A stretch of DNA of 64,000 nt, taken from Methanobacterium petrolearium (GTDB taxonomy: Archaea > Methanobacteriota > Methanobacteria > Methanobacteriales > Methanobacteriaceae). The notes below the pieces were generated by a model, which saw only the letters and a program-made list of their open reading frames with translations, was not told where the DNA came from and searched no databases. Below are positions 49,501 through 62,316 of the stretch, in pieces. The first letter of the stretch is position 1. Each line of letters opens with the position of its first letter. Location: contig NZ_JAGGKL010000011.1 of the NCBI RefSeq assembly GCF_017873625.1, positions 1 to 64,000 of the forward strand, written 5' to 3'. Both the position numbers and the translations under genes were made by a program.

Positions 49501-51162
49501 ATGGTTTTCACGGAGCTAACTATTGGTGATTACCTGGAAAAAATGGTCAAAAAGGATCCCAATCATGAATTTATGGTTTACCCTGATCGGGATCTCCGTT
49601 TTACTTACAAAGAGTTTGATGAAAGGGTTAACCTTCTGGCTAAAGGTTTACTTGCAATCGGGATAAAAAAAGGTGACCATGTGGGCATCTGGGCCAAAAA
49701 TGTACCGGACTGGCTCACCTTCATGTTCGCCACTTCCAAAATAGGAGTAGTGCTGGTCACAGTAAACACAGCTTACAAAAGCCATGAACTTGCTTATGTT
49801 CTGGAACAGTCAGACATGAAAGCACTGGCTATTATTGACGGATTTCAGGATGTAGATTACCTTCAAATAGTTTATGAACTGGTCCCTGAACTAAAAACCC
49901 AGGAAAGGGGAAAACTAAAAAATAAAGATTTCCCATTTTTGGAAAATCTCATATATGTGGGCCAGGAAAAACACCGGGGAATGTATAACACCAACGAACT
50001 CCTATTATTAGGGAAACATGGAGATGAGGAGAAATTTCAGAAGATCAAGGCCTCTGTTAATAATGATGAAGTGGTGAACATGCAATACACTTCAGGAACC
50101 ACTGGATTCCCCAAGGGAGTGATGTTAACCCACAGGAACATCCTCAACAATGGTTACTACATAGGGGAACGACAAAAATTCACAGAAAAAGACAAATTAT
50201 GCATAACAGTCCCACTTTTCCATTGTTTTGGTATTGTACTAGCAGTAATGGCTGCCTATAGTCATGGAGCTACCATGGTGATGGTGGAAGTCTTCGACCC
50301 CCTATTGGTTCTGGCAGCAGTTCAAAAAGAACGCTGCACAGCATTATATGGAGTTCCAACCATGTTCATCGCCGAATATAGTCATCCCATGTTTGAAATG
50401 TTCGACCTATCTAGCCTACGCACCGGTATCATGGCAGGTTCCACCCCACCCATTGAAGCCATGAAAAAGGTGGTCAACGATATGAACATGACTGAAATCA
50501 CCAGTGTATACGGTCTCACAGAAGGATCACCAGGATTCACTCAGACCGGTGTGGATGATCCCCTTATAAAAAGAGTGGAAACCGTGGGTAAACCATTACC
50601 TGAATGTGAAGTAAAAATAGTTGACCCAGAAACCGGTGAAAATTTGGGAACCGACCAGACAGGTGAAATATGTTGTAAAGGTTACAACGTAATGAAAGGG
50701 TACTATAAAATGCCAGAAAAAACCCGTGAAGTTATAGATGAAGATGGATGGTTACACAGTGGAGATCTGGCAACTTTAGATGAGGATGGGTATTATTCCA
50801 TTGTAGGTCGTATTAAAGACATGATTATTCGTGGTGGAGAAAACATTTACCCCCGCGAAATCGAGGAATTTTTATACACCATGCCTGGAGTCCTGGATGT
50901 TCAGGTAGTAGGGATCCCTGATGAGAAGTATGGGGAAATTGTAGGTGCCTGTATCATCCTGGAAGAGGACTCAGAACTCACTGAAGAAGATGTACGGGAC
51001 TATGCCCGAACCAAGATTGCCCGTTTCAAAGTACCTAAACATGTTTTTGTTGTAGATGAATTTCCACTCACTGCCAGTGGCAAGATACAAAAATTCATAC
51101 TCAGAGAACAGGCAGAAAAATTATTAAAAGAGAAACTGGAAAAAGAAGAATCTTCCCTGTAA
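49501..51162 (+). CDS. AMP-forming acyl-CoA synthetase
   Basis: The product has 553 residues of the ANL superfamily. MQYTSGTTGFPKGVMLTHR (phosphate loop, about residue 196), VYGLTEGSPG, HSGDLATLDEDGYYSIVGR and IIRGGENIYPREIEEFL are present, and the catalytic Lys is in TASGKIQKF near residue 526. It activates a carboxylic acid to its CoA thioester through an acyl-AMP. The chain looks like a medium- or short-chain fatty acid type, but the acid is unknown. A thioesterase and XRE-cupin regulator precede it. Confidence 0.94.
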   Translation: MVFTELTIGDYLEKMVKKDPNHEFMVYPDRDLRFTYKEFDERVNLLAKGLLAIGIKKGDHVGIWAKNVPDWLTFMFATSKIGVVLVTVNTAYKSHELAYVLEQSDMKALAIIDGFQDVDYLQIVYELVPELKTQERGKLKNKDFPFLENLIYVGQEKHRGMYNTNELLLLGKHGDEEKFQKIKASVNNDEVVNMQYTSGTTGFPKGVMLTHRNILNNGYYIGERQKFTEKDKLCITVPLFHCFGIVLAVMAAYSHGATMVMVEVFDPLLVLAAVQKERCTALYGVPTMFIAEYSHPMFEMFDLSSLRTGIMAGSTPPIEAMKKVVNDMNMTEITSVYGLTEGSPGFTQTGVDDPLIKRVETVGKPLPECEVKIVDPETGENLGTDQTGEICCKGYNVMKGYYKMPEKTREVIDEDGWLHSGDLATLDEDGYYSIVGRIKDMIIRGGENIYPREIEEFLYTMPGVLDVQVVGIPDEKYGEIVGACIILEEDSELTEEDVRDYARTKIARFKVPKHVFVVDEFPLTASGKIQKFILREQAEKLLKEKLEKEESSL

Positions 51163-51372
51163 TTTTTCCAAAAACATCTTTTTCTAAGCTTTCAACATGT
51201 TTGCATTTAGTTGATGAGTTAATATTATATTTAAGGATTTAAAATTATATTTAAGGACTTATTATTAATAATTGAAACGTGATAAAAAAATTAGACATGA
51301 TTATAATCCTCAAATTCAATCATTTTTTATACATAATTGTAGAAGTTTTTACACACATAATGGTGGAAAAAT

Positions 51373-51903
51373 ATGTCACTTTTAACGTTAGCATATCCCA
51401 AAATCAGTGAAGAGGACTATCAATGGATTCAAGGATTTCGAGAAGAAAATGACGAGCTTTACCATGGAGTAATGGAACCTCACTTCATTTTAGTATTTCC
51501 AGTATTTAACCAGAGACCAGAGACATTTATAGAGGAAATTAAAAGACGTGCTGCCGGTCATATGGAGATAAACTTTGTTTTAAGATGTGCAATTATGGAT
51601 AAAGATGCATTCACTCCTTACTGGCATGTCTACCTGGTGCCAGATGAAGGGTACAGTCAGATCATTAAACTCCATGATAACTTATATTCTGGAAAACTGG
51701 CCGATGAATTACGCCTGGATCTGCCCTTTATTCCCCATATTGTAATTGCCAATTCAGTGGAGAAATGGACCTGCAAGGAACTGGTAGATCAGATAAATGG
51801 TTTGGATATCCAAATAAAGGGGAGTATCATGGAGCTAGATGTAGTTGAATATCAAGATGAACAGGTTGAAACTCTTGAGAAAATAAAATTATCAACTCCC
51901 TAA
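51373..51903 (+). CDS. 2H-phosphoesterase (2'-5' RNA ligase-like) protein
   Basis: The product has 176 residues. It has two His motifs at the expected spacing, EPHFILVF (about residue 36) and IPHIVIAN (about residue 119), as in LigT and 2H phosphoesterases. However, the Thr or Ser two residues after each His is replaced by a hydrophobic residue, so activity is uncertain. No partner is evident. Confidence 0.7.
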   Translation: MSLLTLAYPKISEEDYQWIQGFREENDELYHGVMEPHFILVFPVFNQRPETFIEEIKRRAAGHMEINFVLRCAIMDKDAFTPYWHVYLVPDEGYSQIIKLHDNLYSGKLADELRLDLPFIPHIVIANSVEKWTCKELVDQINGLDIQIKGSIMELDVVEYQDEQVETLEKIKLSTP

Positions 51904-52076
51904 TCATCATGGCAATTTTCAAATCACTTTATTAATACATTAGATAAAATCACGAATAATCACTTGAATTTAATTGGGTGAATCATTTAATATTTATTGG
52001 ATAAATCACTTTAAATTCAATTGAATAAATAATATGTAAAAACAGATAAGCATCAATTTTTTTCCAACACGAGAAA

Positions 52077-54569
<2,493 letters not shown>

Positions 54570-54666
54570 TTTTCCAGATTTACCCACAAATAAACTCCCA
54601 TAATACGTTTTATATCTGTAATAACTATTAAAAATATTACAAATATTACAAATTTTCATGATAAAT

Positions 54667-55227
54667 CTAGAAATCAACTTCAGGAACCTCTTCTGCGTAG
54701 TCTTCATGTTCGAAGAATTCAGCTTCCTGGAATTTAAAGAAATTAGACACAATATTATTAGGGAACACTTCACGTTTGTTGTTGTAGGTTAGAACAACTT
54801 CATTGTAAAATTCTCGGTACTTGGCGATTTTATCTTCAGTTTCTGATAGCTGATCCTGCAATTCTAGGAAGTTCTCATCAGCCTTCAGTTCAGGGTAGTT
54901 TTCTGCAACTGCAAAAAGACTTTTTAAAGTACCCTTTAAGGCATTATCCGCCTTTTCATTTTCTTTAACTGTTTCTGCGTTTTTTAAATCGGAACGGGCT
55001 TCACTAACTTCTTGGAATGTGGTTTTTTCATGGGTTGCATAACCTTTAACTGTTTCAACCAGATTTTTAATCAGGTCAGATCTTCTTTCCAGTTGAACAT
55101 TTATCTGTGACCAGGCACCTTCAACTCCATTTTGAAGTTTAACCAGACTATTATAGATTCCAATGATGATTGCAAAGAATATAATAATGATTAAAACTAC
55201 TACTCCGAATCCAATTAAGTTCCACAT
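54667..55227 (-). CDS. LemA family protein
   Basis: The product has 186 residues. A single N-terminal membrane helix (MWNLIGFGVVVLIIIIFFAI) precedes a helical domain with YNSLVKLQNGVEGAWSQINV and the family motif RRSDLIKNLVETVKGYA, and NNKREVFPNNIVSNFF toward the end. LemA proteins have a cytosolic helical bundle of unknown function. No TPM or Htpx gene is next to it. Confidence 0.93.
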   Translation of the reverse strand: MWNLIGFGVVVLIIIIFFAIIIGIYNSLVKLQNGVEGAWSQINVQLERRSDLIKNLVETVKGYATHEKTTFQEVSEARSDLKNAETVKENEKADNALKGTLKSLFAVAENYPELKADENFLELQDQLSETEDKIAKYREFYNEVVLTYNNKREVFPNNIVSNFFKFQEAEFFEHEDYAEEVPEVDF

Positions 55228-55761
<534 letters not shown>

Positions 55762-56001
55762 CTCAAATAGTAGTACAGCTTTTCGGATAGGATTAATTTA
55801 ATTAAATTTAAAAACTGCAGGGGTAGATGCAAGATTTAGAGTTCATCCTATATAATCCTTGTGCTGCCACGGTGAATTTTTGTTAAAAATATGATATTTA
55901 TTATGGTCAAAATCTCATTTGATCAAATTTTAATCATTATTTTTTTCACCATGATCTCTATTTCAGGACTGATGTTTTTATTCTAAGAATTTCAATTTAT
56001 T

Positions 56002-56073
56002 AGTTCAATATTAGTTATGAGTTCAATATTAGTTATGAGTTCAATATTAGTTGTTAGTTCAATATTAGTTTTA
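56002..56073. repeat. 18-base tandem repeat array at a stop codon
   Basis: Four head-to-tail copies of an 18-base unit start at 56002, 56020, 56038 and 56056. The first two are identical and the later ones differ slightly. The fourth copy encodes the last codons of the adenylate-kinase-like gene, whose stop is at 56054-56056, and the array extends downstream of it. Confidence 0.92.
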
Positions 56074-56596
56074 GTTGTTTTAGGCAGATTTCAAAATCAT
56101 TGTTATTCACTATTGCCAAGTTACAACCTAAACGTGCTGAAATATTTATCATGGCAAATCTCAACATCTTAATATGTTCATTAAGATGACTTTGCCTGTC
56201 TAAAAACCTTTTTTTAGAAGAATCAGTAAGTCTCCGTTTAATAATGTCTTCATAGTCAGATTCTATGATGATTATTAGATCAGGATTCATGATTTCAAAG
56301 GGTAGTGAAATCAGATATCCCTCTTTAAAGCAGTCTACACCATGAAGATCTAAAAGAACATTTTTTCGGTCCTTGATTTGAAAAGCAACTGTTTTCCAAA
56401 TGTCATATTGGATTGAAAGTTCTAAACGAAACATTTCAACCAGAGTTGTTGCTAAGCCCCTGTTCTGGGCTGTTTTCAGCATTAACTCTCCATAGTTTAT
56501 GTGGGAGTAATCTGAATTAAGGGAGACAGCCTTACATAGTGAAGTTTTCCCGACTCCCGGAACTCCCACTACAGCAACCCGCTCCCAGGGCCTCAT
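56054..56596 (-). CDS. Archaeal adenylate kinase-like P-loop protein
   Basis: The product has 180 residues. A P-loop GVPGVGKTSLC opens the protein, followed by NYGELMLKTA and, in the lid region, RRLTDSSKKRFLDRQ. The size and motif order match the archaeal AdkA-type family, which balances ATP, AMP and ADP; more divergent members of this group have other nucleotide roles. ATG 56596 is chosen; GTG 56605 is also in frame. Its 3' end is built into an 18-base tandem array. Confidence 0.75.
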   Translation of the reverse strand: MRPWERVAVVGVPGVGKTSLCKAVSLNSDYSHINYGELMLKTAQNRGLATTLVEMFRLELSIQYDIWKTVAFQIKDRKNVLLDLHGVDCFKEGYLISLPFEIMNPDLIIIIESDYEDIIKRRLTDSSKKRFLDRQSHLNEHIKMLRFAMINISARLGCNLAIVNNNDFEICLKQLKLILN

Positions 56597-56655
56597 TTTA
56601 AACACAACTTATATTGAGATTAATATTGAGACCTCAACACCAAAAATAGCGTTAA

Positions 56656-56946
56656 TTATTTGTTTACCATTTCATTGATAGCTTCAGCCATCATATGGCC
56701 TTCAATCTCGATTTCTGCCTTGTCAATACCTTCTACTTTCTCTGCAGCAATTCTGGCTTGCATAGCCATGTTGGCAGCACTCATACAACCCGGATTTGTG
56801 GGTTTTATCACAATTTTGGCGGTTTTATCACTTTCGTTTACCTGTATATCGCTTACAAGTCCCATTTCCACAATACTGATTCCCATATGAGGATCAGCCA
56901 CCTGGGAAAGAGCTTCTCTAATCTTAACTGTTAATTCTTCGCTCAT
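56656..56946 (-). CDS. MIP18/DUF59 family Fe-S assembly factor
   Basis: The product has 96 residues. VADPHMGISIVEMGLV and the KPTNPGCMSA loop with one conserved Cys are typical of the DUF59 (PaaD/SufT/MIP18) fold, which aids Fe-S cluster insertion into target proteins. It starts at ATG 56946 (MSEELTVK). It is likely a stand-alone gene upstream of the adenylate kinase-like gene. Confidence 0.9.
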   Translation of the reverse strand: MSEELTVKIREALSQVADPHMGISIVEMGLVSDIQVNESDKTAKIVIKPTNPGCMSAANMAMQARIAAEKVEGIDKAEIEIEGHMMAEAINEMVNK

Positions 56947-57307
56947 AATCATACCTCAAAATTGGTTTTTATGGATTTTACACATTTTGATGTGGTTATA
57001 AAGTAAAATCACTTTAAAAAAACTTTCATATACATTAAATAAAGGTATTCTTTTATTTCCATATTAATAATATTTATATTTACTGCTTTTTTGATTATAA
57101 TTTTTCACATATTTCTTGTTATTTACATGTTATCTCATTTTAATGGGCTATTAATGGCATATTCAAATCTTTTAAAGTTGGAACATGGGGGGATTAATAG
57201 TATAAATATTAATTTAACAGTTTTTCCTGGAAAAAAAGCTTTTTTTTGAAGTATGAGATAATATTAGAAGTATTTTATTGTTAGAAGTGTATATGCTAAT
57301 TGGATAA
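56947..57307. other. AT-rich intergenic region, nothing coding recognised
   Basis: The MIP18 gene promoter must lie here. The only marked structure is AAAAAAAGC followed by eight T (57231-57247), a self-complementary AT hairpin. No protein-coding potential is evident until the remnant that begins at 57308. Confidence 0.4.
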
Positions 57308-57538
57308 TATGGAAATGTTAGTGGAAATGGGTACTTCAGTAAAATATTTGCAATATTTTTTTGCAATATTTTTGATCATTGTATAGTAATCTCTTACACC
57401 GGCACTGTACCCTGCCAGATAACTGATAAAGTAACTGTTTATGGGGAATACATGTTTCCCATTGGAATTAATTCACCTCCAGAAGCAGCAAATAAAGATT
57501 TAGCAGGTATAAAAGCAGGATATATAGAAAAATCTTAA
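57308..57538 (+). pseudogene. Remnant of a small OB-fold-like secreted protein
   Basis: An open frame without start codon and with a stop just before it (57305) ends at 57538. Its last 50 residues look like real protein (VISYTGTVPCQITDKVTVYG, then NKDLAGIKAGYIEKS) and resemble the C-terminal OB-like domain of secreted or zinc-ribbon proteins of Methanobacterium. The earlier part is low-complexity AT-rich sequence with a 14-base direct repeat (TTGCAATATTTTT at about 57348 and 57361). I read it as a decayed gene end. Confidence 0.45.
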
Positions 57539-57677
57539 AATTTTTTAAATTTTTTCCTTTTTTTAGAATAAAATAATAGGGGTAGAAATAATCAAATCTA
57601 ATTTATGTGCGGTTAGAGTTTTAACCATTATTCTTTCTCTTTATAAAAGGTTAGTTTATAAAATCTCAGCTTATCAC

Positions 57678-58592
<915 letters not shown>

Positions 58593-58745
58593 TTGTTACT
58601 TCCTATTCTATTTTTTCATGACTTTAATAATGAAATTTCCATTTATTTTCATTAGTCATGAATACTATTACTTGTTTTCAATTAAATTCTTTATTCATTT
58701 GATTCAGGTCAATATCTATTTAAAATTAAATTCCCAACAGTTCCC

Positions 58746-60251
58746 TCAGTAAGCATGATATTGGCCATCCAACCATTTCACACCAGTGATCATGGCTGTT
58801 TCTCTTTTTAAACTGATTAAATCCTCCTTACTAAGGAGTTTTACATCATTTTTACCCACCATGCGAGTGAAATTAGCAATTTCTTCTGTAGAAATATTCA
58901 GAAAATTGGAAAGCCTTTTAATTCCATTTTCTACATTTAACTGTTTGGTTAGTTGTGGGTTTTGGGTGGCAACTCCAGTAGGACAGAGTCCAGTGTAACA
59001 AACACGATACTGTTGACAGTTCATGGCAATAAGTGCTGCAGTGCCAATGTAGATTGCATCTGCACCTAATGCCAAACATTTAGCAAAATCCGCTGAATTG
59101 GTGAGACCTCCTCCTGCAATAAGACTGATCTTTTCACGTAATCCCCTACTTTTAAGTTTTTCATGGGCACGGGGCAAAGCTGCCAGGATGGGAATTCCCA
59201 TGTTGTCCCTCACGTATCTATCAGTGGCCCCTGTACCTGCACCAAAACCGTCCAGGGCAACAAAATCAACTCCTGCATTTGCCAGGATGTTTATATCATC
59301 TTCGACGTTGCCACAACCAATTTTAGCACCAATGGGAATTCCATTGGTAAGTTTTCTTAGCCAGTCAATCTTTTCTTTCAGTTCTGAAGGATTGGTGATG
59401 TCCGGGTGATGGGCAGGGGAATTTGCTGATTCACCTTTATTAAGTCCCCTGATTTCTGCTACTTCGGCAGTGATTTTTTCAGCAGGTAGATAACTTCCTT
59501 TACCAGGGTAAGCTCCCTGTCCAAACCGTATTTCCACAGCTCCTGCAGATTTGAGCAGTTCTTCATCTAAACCAAAACGTCCTGTGGAATATTGTACTAT
59601 CATCCGTTCCGGAGAAATTTTCCTTTCTTCAGGAAGTACTCCTCCTTCACCGCTGTTAAATCCAATGTTCAGTTTAGCTGCGGTTTGGGAGATAACCAGG
59701 CGCACATTCCTGGAAACTGCTCCGAAACTCATCCCTGAGATCAGGATTGGGGAAGAAACTTTTAAAGGCTTTTTGGTATCAGGGCCAATTGTAATGGATT
59801 TATCAACTGGATCTTCCTGGTTCAGAGGAATTTGTTTGATCTGAGCAGGTAAAAAGTTCAGATCATCCAAGGTGTAGGGAATACTCTTTTCAGAACCCAT
59901 TGAGGCTGTTAATTTTTTACCTTCACTTTTATCCTTGATTTCCACAAGTTTTTCATAAAAATCAGGGTCTTCCTCCTTATGTTTCTTGCGTAGGAATGTT
60001 TTACTCTCCCCTACTTCATCTATGTTACAGTAATAGATATCCTCGAGTTGGTACTCATAATATAAGGGGCAGGTGTTGCAGATGCAACCGTTAACTGGAA
60101 CTTCACATTCGCTGGCTCCGGTACTGCAGTAAAGAAGTTCATCTGGGCAGTCATGGGGATAGCTGGGACAGAAAGAGCAATGGCATTTTGCTCTGTTTTC
60201 CGGAGTGTTTTTGATTCCAGTTAAGTGTTGTGAATCTGAATTCATTTTCAT
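58746..60251 (-). CDS. Archaeal FMN/Fe-S glutamate synthase-type protein with Cys-rich N-terminus
   Basis: The product has 501 residues. The first 75 contain many Cys in DUF2769-like spacing (CHCSFCPSYPHDCP, CICNTCPLYYEY). The GltB-type FMN barrel follows with SGMSFGAVSRNV, GFNSGEGG, RFGQGAYPGKGSYLP, and ALGADAIYIGTAALIAM; CYTGLCPTGVATQNP holds the 3Fe-4S Cys set. The glutaminase domain and GltD-type subunit are not included. It would make glutamate from 2-oxoglutarate with ammonia or a partner. ATG 60245 is an alternative start. Confidence 0.92.
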   Translation of the reverse strand: MKMNSDSQHLTGIKNTPENRAKCHCSFCPSYPHDCPDELLYCSTGASECEVPVNGCICNTCPLYYEYQLEDIYYCNIDEVGESKTFLRKKHKEEDPDFYEKLVEIKDKSEGKKLTASMGSEKSIPYTLDDLNFLPAQIKQIPLNQEDPVDKSITIGPDTKKPLKVSSPILISGMSFGAVSRNVRLVISQTAAKLNIGFNSGEGGVLPEERKISPERMIVQYSTGRFGLDEELLKSAGAVEIRFGQGAYPGKGSYLPAEKITAEVAEIRGLNKGESANSPAHHPDITNPSELKEKIDWLRKLTNGIPIGAKIGCGNVEDDINILANAGVDFVALDGFGAGTGATDRYVRDNMGIPILAALPRAHEKLKSRGLREKISLIAGGGLTNSADFAKCLALGADAIYIGTAALIAMNCQQYRVCYTGLCPTGVATQNPQLTKQLNVENGIKRLSNFLNISTEEIANFTRMVGKNDVKLLSKEDLISLKRETAMITGVKWLDGQYHAY

Positions 60252-60444
60252 AACCTTTATTTTTTTTAATTTTTTTGAAAGTCAGATTTTTCTATCTTCA
60301 CTTTAAATCTATTTATCTCCCATTCTAAAATATGATTGGCACCCAATTTTAGGTTTTCCTTGATGAGTTTTTGTTTTATTATGTTTATCCCCTTTTTTTG
60401 CCTTGACCCTCTTTTCATTAATATATCCTTTAAAGTACAATATA

Positions 60445-61203
60445 ATGTCTATGGAAGAATATAAGATAAATCGTCTGGAGGAGATGGAAAACTTCGTGAT
60501 GACCAATTCCTATGATAACCTTCTGGAAACATTCCAAAAACTCCCTACAAATAAGGGGCGCATTGTTCATGTTATAGGAGCCCCTGGAACCGGTAAATCT
60601 ACCAATATCTATCATGCAGTTGACCAGTTGGATTTAAATATTTATGATGCGAAATTAAAATTACCTTCTCCTGATTTAAGTCCAAAAAATGTTTTTGATT
60701 TAATGTTGGAATCTATAATGGAAGATCTTGGGATTAACTCATCCAATCAGATATTAAGATATCTTGAAAACTTTGATGCAGTCCTATTTGCCGATCAATT
60801 CCATGACCCTCACTTAATATATGGAGATACAGTTGGTTTCAGCCAGTGGACGGATTTTATGGGAGTTAGCTCCTTCACTTTTTATTGGATGTGTGTAAAA
60901 GAATATCATGAACATAGAAATGACTTTAAGGATATAAACATGATTCTACAGACCGCATGGAGGGTTCATTTAGGTGGTGAAAAAAGGGATCTTTTCACAG
61001 ATCTGGGTCCCTTATCATCCCTGGCAGTGGCATTGTTAAGATTGCCTTTTGAAGTGGTGAAAATATCTTATTCTGAAACAGAAACCATAAACATAGTTAA
61101 GAGCCATTTAGGTGATGTAAATAATAATGATATAAAACATTACATGAAAAAATATGGTAATAAACCTCGTTTCATATGCAATGCTATCAAAACAGATTTA
61201 TAA
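60445..61203 (+). CDS. P-loop ATP-binding protein, unknown
   Basis: The product has 252 residues. A Walker A motif GAPGTGKST lies near residue 46, followed by AVLFADQFHDPH as a possible Walker B. No helicase or transporter motifs are seen. The N-terminus MEEYKINRLEEMENFV is helical. It appears to be a Methanobacteriales-type ATPase of unknown function. ATG 60445 is preferred; ATG 60451 is possible. A UbiA gene follows. Confidence 0.6.
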   Translation: MSMEEYKINRLEEMENFVMTNSYDNLLETFQKLPTNKGRIVHVIGAPGTGKSTNIYHAVDQLDLNIYDAKLKLPSPDLSPKNVFDLMLESIMEDLGINSSNQILRYLENFDAVLFADQFHDPHLIYGDTVGFSQWTDFMGVSSFTFYWMCVKEYHEHRNDFKDINMILQTAWRVHLGGEKRDLFTDLGPLSSLAVALLRLPFEVVKISYSETETINIVKSHLGDVNNNDIKHYMKKYGNKPRFICNAIKTDL

Positions 61204-61323
61204 ACTAATTAAGCTTTAAAATAACGAATTAATAGATGATGATGTTAGTAAGATATTGATTTTGGAGAAAAAGATAAGTTAATTTATATTGTAAACCTTT
61301 TCAAAGAGTAAATTGGAGTAAAC

Positions 61324-62121
61324 ATGATAACAACATTGATCAAGTCCACCCGTCTTAGTTGGGCTTCAAAAAATGCCAACATGTATCTCCTGGCACTTAC
61401 ATATGCTTACTTTTCTGCAACACCAATTAACAATCCATTAGAAATAATTGTTGGCCTTATTCTGGTTACTGTTTTGTGGGGAGCCCTGTACACATTAAAT
61501 GATTTAACTGACCTGGATGTGGATCGCAGGGATCACTTAAAACAGGATCGTGCATTCATTCAAAACAACGTTGATCAAAAGTTCATTCTCACTTTTTTTG
61601 CTATTATGATATCAATTGTTTTTATAATATCATTTACAACATTCCCTGAAGCATTTACAGTGATACTGTCCTTGATGTTTATAAATCAATTAATCTATAC
61701 TCTTCCACCCATACGGCTGAAAGAAACCAAATTTGCCCCATTTTTTAGCACAGCAACCAATTCTGTCCTGCGTCTGGCATCCTGTGCAGTGCTTCTTGGG
61801 GATGTGTTTCTGGTTCCATTAAGCGTGTATTTATTTATGTACCTGGCTGGAATGGGTACTTACCTCATGTATAAATCAAAACCTACCTATGCCAGTTTGG
61901 TAGGGGTCATGGCAGGTGTGGTCCTTTTATACGCACTTTTAACTGGTGATATGAATATTATACAGTTTGCGGTGGCAATTTTACCATCACTTCTGGCAGC
62001 AATCCCATTATACCTTTCTCTGTTCATGAAGAAAGATGACATGTTCCATCTGGCCGATGTTTTATATCACCAGGTGGCAATGGTTTTTTTCATCATCTGC
62101 ATACTGATAATTATTTTTTAA
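61324..62121 (+). CDS. UbiA-family prenyltransferase
   Basis: The product has 265 residues with about eight membrane helices. The catalytic Asp-rich motif NDLTDLDVDRRD (59-70) coordinates Mg2+, and the second Asp region is present in modified form. Members attach prenyl groups to aromatic rings, to glyceryl ethers (digeranylgeranylglyceryl phosphate synthase) or to other acceptors; the acceptor here is not clear. The GGR gene of the same lipid theme lies nearby in opposite orientation. Confidence 0.85.
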   Translation: MITTLIKSTRLSWASKNANMYLLALTYAYFSATPINNPLEIIVGLILVTVLWGALYTLNDLTDLDVDRRDHLKQDRAFIQNNVDQKFILTFFAIMISIVFIISFTTFPEAFTVILSLMFINQLIYTLPPIRLKETKFAPFFSTATNSVLRLASCAVLLGDVFLVPLSVYLFMYLAGMGTYLMYKSKPTYASLVGVMAGVVLLYALLTGDMNIIQFAVAILPSLLAAIPLYLSLFMKKDDMFHLADVLYHQVAMVFFIICILIIIF

Positions 62122-62267
62122 TCAGATTGTTTATTAGATTGATTCATGTTTAAAAGAGATTTAACAAAATAAAAATCGTCTATAACTAAATTAACTTAAT
62201 TATATTTTGTAATGGGCAAAATCAGTTGAGAAAATTATATGGTAAGGAAATAATGTAAATTTAGAAA

Positions 62268-62298
62268 GGTAAGATAAAAAAGTGGTAAGATAAAAAAA
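62268..62298. repeat. Short direct repeat before the GGR 3' end
   Basis: GGTAAGATAAAAAA occurs at about 62269-62282 and again at 62284-62297, in the 195-base gap between the UbiA stop and the GGR stop. Confidence 0.7.
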
Positions 62299-62316
62299 TT
62301 AAGAAAGTTTCGTTTC

